A stretch of 64,000 nt of DNA from Lycium barbarum (lineage: Eukaryota; Streptophyta; Magnoliopsida; Solanales; Solanaceae): NCBI RefSeq assembly GCF_019175385.1, contig NC_083346.1, forward strand, positions 85,512,543 to 85,576,542, read 5' to 3'. The notes under the pieces are model-generated. The model saw only the letters and a program-made list of their open reading frames with translations. It was not told the origin of the DNA and did not search any database. This document shows positions 35,640-46,177 of the stretch, piece after piece (position 1 is the first letter of the stretch; the number at the start of each line of letters is the position of its first letter). The position numbers and the translations under genes are program-made.

Positions 35640-38600
35640 AGGGTTGATTACGACATGGTGGGATATTTGGTTCAGTTCCCGAGCCATTCAGGGGCATTTT
35701 GACCCATTGGTTGGAAAGTTGGTTTTGGCGTTTGGGGGTTGACCCAGCCAAATTGACATCCATTGGGAACTCTGAGGCCACGAGTAAGTTTGTAGCCTAT
35801 TTTTATGTATGTTTTCATATCGAATTTGTGTCAGGGAGGCTTCGCATGTGTGTCGATATTTTCGATGAAATTGAAACCAAATTTCTGCTGGTTTATTTGT
35901 CTCACCCCAGCTAGCTAAGTTTCGCCCCTGCAGGTCTGCCCTGGTTGTACTTGGCCCGTAGGCTCTAGTATCCTAGTCATTTAATGAGTTTCACCCTAGT
36001 GGGCAGTCATCCGCCGTAGCAGGCCTCTATTTGCGGGAGCGGGTTACGCTGAATCAGAAAACCCTTTTTAATTCTAACTTCAAAACCATTCCTCCTATTC
36101 ACCTAATTATTGATCTAGAGAGCATTAAGGCCGATTTAGAGAGCTATTTGGCTAGAATCTTCAATAGGATAACATATCCACCCTTTTTATTGCTTACATA
36201 TGATTAGTAGGGAAATCTATAGTGATTATGAATGGGGTTAGTTGCGGAATATGACTTTCAATCTTATTTTGAGTAATTGGATTTTATGTTTGAAATTGAG
36301 TTTAATTGGAAAATATTGCTAGACTAAGCATGGAATCTTATGAATTAGTGGATTATAGCTTGGATCTCTAAATTTATGTATAGTTAGAGCTTATTCCTAA
36401 TTCAGGGATTTCCCATTAAATGATGAAATCGATGACTAATTGAGCCTACTTTGCAATTGAAGAGTAGAATTGAACTTCTAGAACATTGGATTTCCATTTG
36501 CATTCTTGAAATTCCCATTTTGCCCTTGTGGGCCGATTTTCTCTTTTAAAGTCCAATCTTCGATTCGAATAAGTCTATAGCAATATGGGTGTCGTTAGTC
36601 TCCTTTTCTAACTTAGATTATGATGTTGACTACATTTCTATTATTTGGGAGCTTCTCAGAAGGACAAGGCTCACATTTGATGTTTGTGGCACCAGATTGG
36701 CACTGAGGTAGGTTAAGCCTTACCTTAGTTAGACTTTGATTAGTGAAACGTAGGTATGCATAGAATTGATGGGAGAAAGCATGGTTAGGTCTTCAGACAT
36801 GATGTTGGGATGGATATACTATTAGGTTGGAATGACTTTTAATTACTTGGGCTTGTCGCCATTATTTTACACACTGTGACATATGGTGTACTTGTTGATG
36901 TGATTGGGTAATGTGAGGTGATAGATTCACTATGATGATTAAAACTCTATGTTTTTCCCATTTCCATGGTTGTTATGATTTATACAAGTCTTGTTATGAC
37001 GTATGGTGCTTTGTGATCCCTATAGCTTATTCATTGGCTTTTATTTCATTGATATCTCATTCTTGAATTCATTCATTCATGCATGATGGAAATGTTATGG
37101 GAACCAGTGTGATAAAAGAATCATGGAACAATTGATGGAAAAAGACTTTGGAAAATTTTTATGAGTGAAAGATGAAAGTCACCTCTGGGCTTTGGGCGGA
37201 GTGGCATTATAAAAGTGAAAGATGAAAGTCACCTCTGGGCTTTGTACGAAGTGACAAGTACATGGACATCGTAGGTCCCCCGTGAGTCTTGACTACCGAG
37301 ACGTCAAGATTCTGTCTGGAACATGTGCGTACAGGTTCTGTTATTGGCCAATGCATTACATTGACATCCATCCCATTGCATTTCATATATCATCATCTCA
37401 TTTTACATCTATTGATCGGATTTGCGGTTGTACTTCTGTTGTTGCTATTCTGAGAAAATAGTGAAAAACTTGGCCTACTTGTGTTTAGGTGCTTCACCAT
37501 AGGCTATGACTAGGCTATTGATCATTTGTGATCTGTGTGAATGTTTTCGCCTGTCTGCTTATCTTGTCTGATTTTGTGTTTTATATGTGTAAGCTAATCT
37601 TAGTCAGCTTCTGATGCTTACCGGTACTTATTGTTTGTATTGATGCTACCTTGCTGCATTCTTTTCTGAGTGCAGACTTTGTACAAATTCCACATCAGGT
37701 CCTCGTGTGTGAGTTTTTCGAGGCAGTCAGTTGGAGATTCCAGGGTAAGCCAGTTCCAATCCGCTACTTGGGAAACTCTTCTACCATGATATTTGTCCCT
37801 TATATTAGAGATAGAATTATTCAGACTTGATGTACTTCTACTATTCAGACTTATGCACTTTCTTGGTGGCTCTTGTACTGCGACTTGACCAGATTCCTTA
37901 GGTAGTTGTTGTATTCCCCGCACTTATATACTTTATATGATACGGAGATTGCGTAGAAAGTTTTGTTTCTTTTGGCATGCTTAGATTGAATGTTGAATGA
38001 GGGAAGGGTTCGCCCGCAAGGGGGTTTAACGTGGGTGCCCTCGACCCACGAGTTGGGTCATGAAAACATAGACTTCGCGGGTCCCACATGGGTCATGGCT
38101 GCGAGACCTAGAGCCCATTTGGATTGGCTTATAAGTTGCTTATAAGCTGTTTTCAGCTTTTTTGAGTGTTTGGCTGGCCAACTTAAAGTCATTTTGTGCT
38201 TAAAATAAGCTCAAAAAAATAATTGGGCCCATTTGACTTAGCTTATCCAAAGCAGCTTATAAGCTGAAAACAGCTTATAAGCCAAAAACAATAAGTTAGA
38301 CTACCCCAACTTATTTTTTTTAGCTTATAAGCTGCAAACAGCTTATAGGCATAAGCCCATCCAAACAGGCTCCTAGTCCTTGGCATGTGAATACAGTATA
38401 GAAAGGTTAGCCAGTATATTACATTGCATCACATCGCATATGCATACACTCTTTTGCATTGATTGATTATGTGCCTTAACTGATATTTGTATTTCGATTG
38501 ATTCTACATTTTGACTGATCTTATTCATGTTCGACTTTATACTGAGACTGTTCTTGGTGTGTGCTTGATAGCTTATCTCCTTACTCGTTGATAGTTGTAT

Positions 38601-39067
38601 TTATATATGTGAACTAATTTTTGTTGGCCTATGATTCTTACCAGTACTGTGGTGTACTGATACTACCTTGTTGTACTCTTTTTCTAAGTGCAGAATTCTC
38701 TTTTGCATCCTTATTATAGCCTCGTGAGTGATTCTGAGGCCTACCTATTGGAGTCTTTAGGGTGTGCCATGCCAGATCCACCGTCTGAAGCCTCCTTCTC
38801 TTACATATTTGTCCTTGGCGTTCTTGAGACAGTTATTTCGTGTTGTTATGAGACTTTTCTAGTTTCCTGACATTGTTATTAGGATTAGTAACTCTTGTAC
38901 TGTTTCAGACTAGATCCTTTGGGTTGTAGTGTTGCTTATTTCGCACTATTATTATTAGATTGAGACTTAAATTATCATTGCTTAAATTTCTCATTTCTAA
39001 ATTATGTTGGATTTAAGGGAAGGGTTAGCGTGGGTGCCCGCTCGACTCATCGAGTTGGGTCGTGACA
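35640..39067 (+). mobile_element. 5' LTR of element P1 (family C, truncated and partly duplicated)
   Basis: Homologous to 14370-14757 plus 26794-27970 and to 12781-14123, and ends GAGTTGGGTCGTGACA at 39067. A second LTR-end-like sequence (GAGTTGGGTCATGA) lies at about 38051-38064, and the zone before it (37600-38050) resembles 38600-39067 (GATGCTACCTTG..TTCTGAGTGCAGA against GATACTACCTTG..CTAAGTGCAGA). The 3' part is therefore present twice, as after recombination between LTR copies. A 55-60 bp tandem duplication (GTGAAAGATGAAAGTCACCT) lies at about 37164-37250. The 5' end is truncated. Confidence 0.65.
38111..38372. mobile_element. MITE, 262 bp, in P1 LTR
   Basis: Terminal inverted repeats: the start GAGCCCATTTGGATTGGCTT matches the complement of the end (GAGCCTGTTTGGATGGGCTT), and the repeats continue with TATAAGCTG-rich sequence. 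The interior contains several inverted AGCTTATAAGCTG copies that could fold back. It is flanked by CTA on both sides (38108-38110, 38373-38375). A 3-bp duplication fits PIF/Harbinger (Tourist-like), but CTA is not the usual TWA and a hAT-type origin cannot be excluded. No coding capacity. Confidence 0.85.
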
Positions 39068-39252
39068 AAGTTGGCATCAGATGCCTTAGGTTACAAAACT
39101 CACAAGTATAAGAGCATGTCTAGTAGAATCTTGCGAAAGGCTATGGGGCATTTTAAAAACTTCAAATTCTTTTATTTCTTTCGTGCTACTTTATTCAAAT
39201 TGGTATCTACAAGGTTCAAATTGGTATCTGATTTCACTTTATTCTCTCACAG
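39068..39252 (+). promoter_or_regulatory. P1 primer binding site, leader and acceptor-like site
   Basis: TGGCATCAGATG (39072-39083) is the initiator-Met-type PBS with two changes. The leader has the shared TCTAGTAGAATCTTG block (39118-39132). It ends in a pyrimidine-rich TTTATTCTCTCACAG immediately before the gag ATG (39253), a good 3' splice-site consensus. Confidence 0.75.
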
Positions 39253-40200
39253 ATGGTGAGGACACGTTTGACTATTGTGAAAGATCAGGTGCCCGAGCCC
39301 GCTGCTAGGGTCAACGCACGAGGTTGAGGCCGAGAACAAGGCCGTGGCAGAGGCAGAGGATGTGGTGAAGCACCGGCTAGGGGCAGGGGTCGTGCAAAAG
39401 TTTTATCTCCAGAGTCAAAGTTTCAGTACGAGTATAACCCCATGGATGAGGGAGAGTTGGGACCAGCCCAGGCTCAGCCCGCTGTGATTTCTACTCCTGT
39501 CCTCCAGGACACCATGGTTTGTATATTGAGTTTTATTGATGGTTTGCACCAGGTGGGTGGCCTTGATAAGAGGGTCAATGCTACAGATGTCGAGTCTGCT
39601 AGGAGATTTCAGTCCATAGTGGATAATGCTACAGATGTCGAGTCTGCTAGGATTCGAGCTCATAGAGGGGGCAGTGACAACAGGGTCCGTTAGTTTGGCA
39701 GTTTCAGTGGTTCTACTAGTTTCGGGGGTTCTACTTTGAGAGGTTGGGCAAGTCAGGCTGGGTTCATCAGCACTATTCTGGCAGCCACATTCAGTCAGCA
39801 CTTCAAACATCATCAAGTGGCCTCTCTAGGTAGAATGAACTGATAGATTTCTCGAGGTTCCTATTCTAGACCCTCAGACCATGGTGGACATTCGGGTTTT
39901 TCATTTTCAGTGGCTCAGCTCCAGGTGCCCAGACCTTGTTATACATTTGGTGACCCCAAGGACTTCGCTAAAGAGTGTCCCATACCCAGGCAGAGTGGAG
40001 CCCAGCAAGGTTCCAGGTTTCATACTCCCACGACTCCAGCACCTTTAGTTAGCTCAGGTAGATCTTTAGGAAGATATGGGTCATAATTCTCATGTATTAA
40101 AGGGTGGAGCTCAGTCGAGCCATGGTGGCCGTAGAGGCACGCAGTCAGAGGGCGCACGGGTACATTATTATGCTTTCCCTGGCGGATCATAGGTGGAGGC
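39253..40200 (+). pseudogene. gag: P1 gag relic with large capsid deletion
   Basis: The ATG at 39253 starts MVRTRLTIVKDQVPEP. TGA at 39325 interrupts a glycine/arginine-rich N-terminus (GRGRGRG), then FQYEYNPMDEGELG follows. A block coding for NATDVESAR is repeated in tandem (39586-39655). The capsid core seen in P2 is missing; the frame goes straight to serine/glycine-rich sequence and a damaged knuckle CYTFGDPKDFAKEC (about 39937-39978), where the second cysteine, the glycine and the histidine positions are altered. Many stops lie beyond 39690. Confidence 0.8.
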
Positions 40201-40680
40201 GTCCGATGTTGTCATTATAGGTAATATTTCAGTTTGTCGTTGAGCAGCCTCGATATTATTTGATTTGGGTTCTAATTTCTCATATTTATCTACATATTTC
40301 CCTACTGGTTTGGATATGATTTATGATCTACTTAACGTGCCTATTAATGTGTCTACTTCAGTTGGAGATTCTACAGTGGTAGATAGAGTCTATCGGTCTT
40401 ATACGGTTACTTTTTTGGGTTATGGTACATGGGTAGACTTAGTGATAGTTCATATGGTATATTTTGATGTGATATTAGGTATAAGTGATATTGGGTATAA
40501 GTTGGTTGTCTCCCTACCACGCGATTCTAGACTGTCAGGCCAAGACAGTTACATTAGCTATGCCTTACATTCCGAGATTACAATGGAAGGGTACTCCTAG
40601 ACTTGCACCTCAGAAGATCAACTCATTCCTTTGGGGGAAGAAGTTTGGCGTACTTAGCTCATATTCAGGATACGAGTGCG
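40201..40680 (+). pseudogene. pol: P1 protease relic
   Basis: Broken frames carry FDLGSNFSYLSTYF (the region of the protease active-site aspartate, near 40260), PINVSTSVGDSTVVDRVYRSYTV and VYFDVILGI...LSPYHAILDCQAKTVTLAMP. About 20 bp around GATATTAGGTATAAGTGATATTGGGTATAAG (split copies of the same words near 40470-40500) look like a local duplication that shifts the frame. The layout corresponds to P2 53990-54330. Confidence 0.75.
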
Positions 40681-41380
40681 AATAGTCCTTCCTTAACATC
40701 TGTTCATGTAGTTAACGAGTTTGCATAACTCTTTCCCACATACTTGCCTGGTATGCCGCCTGATTGGGAAATTGACTTTTGTATCGACTTGGAGCCAAAC
40801 ACTTGGCCTATTTCTATTCCATCTTACCATATGGCTCTGGCAGAGTTGAGGGCGTTGACAAAGAAACTGTAAGACTTGCTGAGAAAGGGGTTCATCCGAC
40901 CTAATGTTTCTCCTTGGGGTGCTCCTTTGTTGTTAGTGAAGAAGAAGGAGGGTTTTATGCAGATGTGTATCAATGATAAGTAATTGAACAAGGTTACCAT
41001 TCAAAACAAGTATCTGATACCTTACTTATTTGACCATCTTCAGGGTGCGTCGGTTTTTTCTAAGATCGGCTTGAGATTGGGCTACCACCAGTTGAAGATT
41101 CAAGCAGAGGATATTCCAAAGCCAGCCTTCTGGGCATTATGAGTTCTTGGTGATGTCTTTCAGGCTTACCAATGCCCCGGTGGAGTTCATGGATTTGATA
41201 AATGGGATATTCAAGACTTACTTGGATTCATTCATGATTGTTTTTATCGATGACATCTTGGTGTACTCTCGAAGTAAGGAAGAGCACGAGAAGCATTTGA
41301 AGATAGTTCGTGGGTTGTTCAAGGAAAAGAAGCTATATGCCAAGTTTTCCAAGTGTGAGTTTTGACTCAGTTCTGTAGCA
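40681..41380 (+). pseudogene. pol: P1 reverse transcriptase relic
   Basis: RT motifs in order: WEIDFCIDLEP, FIRPNVSPWGAPLL, MCINDK followed by a stop near 40980, [13 protein letters not shown], then [16 protein letters not shown] and [11 protein letters not shown] (about 41245-41275). In KIGLRLG the first catalytic aspartate is replaced by glycine. A shift near 41130 and stops at 40725-40730, 40870 and 41364 break the frame. Inactive. Confidence 0.88.
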
Positions 41381-42180
41381 CTTCTAGGACACGTCGTGTC
41401 TAAGGATGGGTTCATGGTTGATTCTAAGAAGATCGAGGCAGTTTGTGATTGGGCTAGGCCTACTTCTATGACTGAGAACCAGATTTTTGTGGGCTTAGCG
41501 AGTTACTATCATCAGTTCGTGAAGGGGTTCTCATTTATGGCTTCCCAATTGACCTATTTGACTAAGAAAGATATGTCGTTTCAGTGGTCCGATGAATGTG
41601 AGGAGATCTTTCAAAAGCTAAAGGCCTTATTGACTTCAGCTCTAATTTTGGCTTTACCTATGGAGGTTAAGGACATCATTGTTTATTGTGACGCGTCACG
41701 TACTGGTCTGGATTGTGTATTGATACAGGAAGGTAAGGTGATCGCGTATGCTTCGAGGCAGTTAAAGGTTCATGAGAAGAACTACCCTACTAATGACTTA
41801 GAGTTAGCGGCAGTGGTGTTTGCGTTGAAGATTTTGAGGCATTACTTGTATGGGGTCCATTGTGAGGTATTCACGGATCATCATAGTCTTTAACATGTGT
41901 ATAGTCATAGGGATCTGAATTCAAGACAGCATAGGTGGATGGAGATTCTCAAGGATTATGACATAACCATTTTATACCATCCCGAGAAAGCCAATATGGA
42001 AGCTGATGCGTTGAGTCGAAAGGCAGTGAGTATGGGTAGCTTCACTCATTTTACTATAGGAAAGTGTCCTTTAGTCATGGAGGTTCAGTGTTTATCTAAT
42101 AGTATGGTGAGGCTCGATATTTCAAAACCTGGCAAGATTCTACCTTGTGTGGAGGCAAGGTCGTCTTTTGGAGCAAATTA
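41381..42180 (+). pseudogene. pol: P1 RNase H relic
   Basis: 41396-41893 is an open stretch of 165 codons covering the RT connection ([15 protein letters not shown]) and RNase H ([54 protein letters not shown]). It ends at TAA 41891. 41897-42181 continues with RQHRWMEILKDYDITILYHP and ADALSRKA. The catalytic aspartate and glutamate positions appear present, so this is the best-kept part of P1. Confidence 0.88.
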
Positions 42181-43400
42181 AGGCCCAGCAGTTCGAGGAT
42201 GTGAAATTGTGCAAGATTTCGGATAAAGTGCTTAGTGGAGAAGCCAAGGAGGCTATTCTTGATGGTGAGGGTGTTTTGAGGATTAAGGGGCGCATTTGCG
42301 TTCCTAGAGTTGGTGATTTCATTGATATTAAAGGAGGCTCAAAGTTCCAGATACTGCAATCATTCGGGTGCTAGAAAGATGTATCGTGACTTGAGACAAC
42401 ATTACTAGGGATGTAAGATGAAGAGAGACATTGTGGATTTTATTGCCCGGTGTTCGAATTGCCAACAGGTTAAGTATGAGCACCAAAGACCAGGTGGTAT
42501 GACTCAAAGGATGCCCATGATTGAGTAGAAGTGGGAGAGGATAACTATGGATTTCGTGGTTGGTCTATCGAAGATTTTGGGCAAGTTTGATGCCACTTGC
42601 GTTATTGTTGATAGGTTGAATAAGTCCATGCATTTCATTCCAGTTTATACTACCTATAACATAGAGAAGTTGGCTAGAATCTACGTTAGAGAGATCGTCA
42701 GATTGCGTGGTGTGCCTATATCCATCATTTCAGATAGAGGCACTCAGTTCACTTCCCATTTCGAGAGGACTTTGTAGAAGGAATTGGGACTCACTTGGAT
42801 CTAAGTACATCCTTCCACCCACAGACTGATCGTCATTCCAAGAGGACTATTCAGGTTTTAAAAGACATGTTGCGGGCTTGTGTGATCGACTTTGGGGGTC
42901 ATCGGGACAAGTTCTTACCTTTGGCTGAGTTTGCGTACAACAAAAGTTATCACTTGAGCATAGATATGGCTCCATTCGACGCTCTATATGGTAGGAGTTG
43001 TCGTTCTCTAATTAGGTGGTTTGATGCTTTCGAGGAGAGGCCTTAAGGTACCGATTTGTTAAGAGAGTCCTTGAATAAGATGAAGCTAATTCAGGAAAAG
43101 CTTCTTGTAGCTCAGATTAGGAAAAAGGAGTGTGCAGACCGGAAGGTCCAGAATTTGGAGTTCATGGTTTGCGATCAGGTTCTATTGAAGGTTTCACCCA
43201 TGAAGGGTGTGATGCGGTTTGGGAAGATGGGCAAGTTGAGCCCGAGGTTTATTGGCCCCTTTGAGATTCTCTGTCGTGTTTTCCACCGGGTTTTTCTGTG
43301 TTTGTCCGATGTTTCGAGTGTCCATGGTGAATAAATACCATCCGACGGCTCTTATATCATCCATTGGGATTCGGTGTTATTCGATTAGAATCTGTGTTTC
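42181..43400 (+). pseudogene. pol: P1 integrase relic, cut by element O
   Basis: Zinc-binding region (CSNCQQVKYEH near 42453-42485), core starting MDFVVGLSKILGKFD (42547), second aspartate in ISDRGTQF (about 42732-42755), and FHPQTD. At the position of the third catalytic acid the sequence reads SKRTIQ, lysine instead of glutamate. The C-terminal part PMKGVMRFGKMGKLSPRFIG is at 43198-43255. The frame then reaches the sequence before the chromodomain and is cut at 43401 by the LTR of O, so the chromodomain and 3' LTR must lie right of the window. Stops occur at 42527, 42775, 42803 and 43045. Confidence 0.87.
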
Positions 43401-45976
43401 TGTTATACCCCGTATTTTTATACGTCGAATTATTCGCAAGCAAATCGACTCAATTTAAAGACGGGATTATTTTCGGACATGAAATAGGAACTTTTAATTT
43501 TCAATTTTAATTAGCATAAAAATTGTTTATAAATTTTATTTAGTATAGAAATATTATTGGAGATTAGGGACTAATTAATTATGATTAGATTATTAAGTAG
43601 GGATTAGTGATTAGTGAATGACTAATTAATTTAATTAATAGAAGTGGGCCCCACCCGAAAATTAAAAAAAAAAACAAAACAAACAATTCAAAAAAATCAT
43701 TTTGATGAGTCACAAGGGGGGCACGTGTATATCAATGGCCAACCATATATATATGAAGTGAATGTGAACAATTTGCAAATTCACTTTCATTTTTACAAAA
43801 TCAAACTTGGAAAAAAAAAGGAAGAACACTCTATCTCCATGGCTGCTCTCGGCCAGCCATGGCTGAATGGAAAAAATTATTTTGTTGCCATTTTTATTAA
43901 GTTTCAACTGAATTACAAGTTCAAGGATGTGATAGCAACATTGGATATTGAATTGAGGAAGAAGAAATTGTGAAATTAGAGCAATTAAGTGTACAAATTT
44001 CCTCCGAGAAAATTAAGGTAAGATTTTCTTGTTTTGTAGTATAATTGTATTAATGGTGTTGTAATGGAAGGATTAAAAATGGATTGGATGAAATTGGAAG
44101 TAAGAAATTGCATGAAATCGTTGTTATACGAAAGTGTGGGTTGAAAAGGATTAAAAAGGGTTATTGGATTGTTAGGGTTGTTTATGGGCTGAATTGTAAG
44201 GATTCTATATGAATATTGCTATTGTTGTCATTGTTGGTATTTCTGTGATAACAGGAGGATAATTGGAAATTCGGGCTAGGTGATTATATAGGGGAAATGC
44301 TGCCCGATTTCCGTTAAGTCCTTAACTAGTGAAAAACCCTAATCGAAGAAGTATGAGTTAAAGAATGAGTCCTATAAGCGATGGGCTATGGATTTACGAA
44401 CTAGAAAGTATAGTTACTAACGATAGCGTTACTTTTATATTAAATAGGCTAAAGGGGCGACGAAGCGAACGTGATTACGAATAACCTCTAACAGGTATGT
44501 AAAGTTGTCCCTTCTTTCTTTTGGCATGTCTTAGATATAAGTGATGTATGATATGAGCGTTGGGGTAATTCTATTCATAAGTTCGAATGTGATTCATGAT
44601 TCTTATTCACTTCTTGATGTTAGAACTCTTAAAATAATGGAGCTTGCCTCTCAAGTTTTCCATACGTTGGATGGTAGTCGGTATATATAAGCTCTCATTC
44701 TTAGAAACTCTATGACGACTAACGTCCTTGACTTCCCTAAGCTATTTCCTATTATCTCGATATATGTCTATGATTTCTGAGGCTCTATTTGATATGGTCC
44801 ATAGTGACATTTAAAGGATACTCAACATGACTATCGCCTTTGATACTCGAGTGTTAGATATTCTTCTTATTCTATTGAGTCTCAGATGATGATTTAGTTG
44901 CATATGGTTACTCCTGATATTCTACTCGTGCATACTGTTATTGTATCATTCACCGAGTCTCGGGCCGGGTATGTTCTCGTGCACAGTTTCGCTGCATTGT
45001 TCGTCGAGTCCCTCACTAGAGGGTCGGGTACGGTATATGTATATAATGATACGATGATATGATTATGGCACCGAGTCCCATGATGGGCCGGGTATGGTAT
45101 ACGTATACACGACTTTATTCACCGAGTCCCATAATGGGCCGGGTACGGTATATGTATATGATGATATGATAATATGATGATATGATGATATGATAATACG
45201 ATTTTATTCACCGAGTCCCATAATGGGCCGGGTACGGTATATGTATATGATGATATGATAATATGATGATATGATGATATGATAATACGATTTTATTCAC
45301 CGAGTCCCATAATGGGCCGGGTACGGTATATGATAATGATATGCATGATTTTGTTTCGTAAGGCACAGGTACAGTGATATGCTTTATATACTCAGTACAT
45401 ATCTCGTACTGACCCCCTCTTCTTCGGGGGGCTGCGTTTCATGCCCGCAGGTACAGATACTCGCTTTGGTGATCCTCCAGCTTAGGACTCTTACTCTGCT
45501 GTCTTGGAGTGCTCCATGGTTCTGGAGCCTAGTCTTTTGGTACAGATCCTTTTGATGTATATATATATGTTTATCCAGGGGTACGGCGGGGCCCTGTCCC
45601 GTCATATGTCATTGTTGATACTCTTAGAGGTCTGTAGACATATGTGTGGGTTGTGTATAAGTTCTGTTCAGCTGTGTCTAAACGATGTGCTATGGATATG
45701 CTCGTCTGTAATGACAGCCTTGTCGACTTGCATATGATCTGATACTGATGTATAGTGGCAGCTTCGTCGGCTTGCGTATCATTTTATGATTTGATCAGTT
45801 GTGACTCCTCAGGAGACAGTTTATCTGGAGATATATATATGATGACGTTATGGACCTTCGGAGTTCTTCGTAAGTTCCCATATTGTTCATAGTTTCAGTT
45901 TGACTATATCTAATAGGTACGTATACGAGTGTCCCGGTCGGACACTAGTCATGGCCCACGGGGTTGGGTCGTGACA
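43401..45976 (+). mobile_element. 5' LTR of element O (2,576 bp)
   Basis: TGTTATACCCCG ... GGGTTGGGTCGTGACA, followed by the PBS. The first 290 bp recur at 63707-64000 with about seven substitutions and three short indels by eye, so the two are an LTR pair. Landmarks: TATA box in CCATATATATATGAAG (about 43743-43758), donor-like AAG/GTAAGA at 44018, the GGGGAAATGCTGCCCGA motif (44281-44297), donor-like CAG/GTATGTAAAG at 44495, the 89-bp tandem array, and the double hairpin (45393-45431). GTTTC (43396-43400) is the expected left TSD copy. Confidence 0.9.
45069..45331 (+). repeat. 89-bp tandem repeat in O LTR
   Basis: Units start ACCGAGTCCCATAATGGGCC at 45121, 45210 and 45299, exactly 89 bp apart. 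The first two are almost identical and the third is partial. A shorter diverged unit starts at 45069. Each unit contains CCGAGTCCCATAATGGGCCGGG and runs of GATGATAT. It lies at the same relative place as the arrays in other LTRs. Confidence 0.92.
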
Positions 45977-46177
45977 AAAGTGGTATCAGAGCAGTTCATC
46001 CTCGGAATGTCTACAGACCGTGTCTAGTAGAGTCTTGTTTATCGGTGTGTTGTGCACCACATCTATAAACAGGAAGCTACAGGACATTTAGGATGTTACC
46101 TTTCTTTCATATCTAAGATCGTGCGATAGAGCCCAGCCATAGGAAATGAAATTCCTTATACTAACCTTTGATTTCAG
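45977..46177 (+). promoter_or_regulatory. O primer binding site and leader
   Basis: TGGTATCAGAGC (45981-45992) is a perfect initiator-Met-type PBS. The leader carries CTAGTAGAGTCTTG, the hairpin CTTGTTTAT/ATAAACAGG (46034-46063), and AGATCGTGCGATAGAG (about 46117-46132). It ends in CTAAC...GATTTCAG (46161-46177), a branch-point plus acceptor consensus. No gag ATG follows, unlike P2 and M1. Confidence 0.88.

Noticed and set aside
43644..43973. 109-codon plus-strand ORF near the start of the O LTR
   Set aside because: It lies inside the LTR across the TATA region and a poly-A run. The second LTR copy (63950 on) has a different A-run length that would shift the frame.
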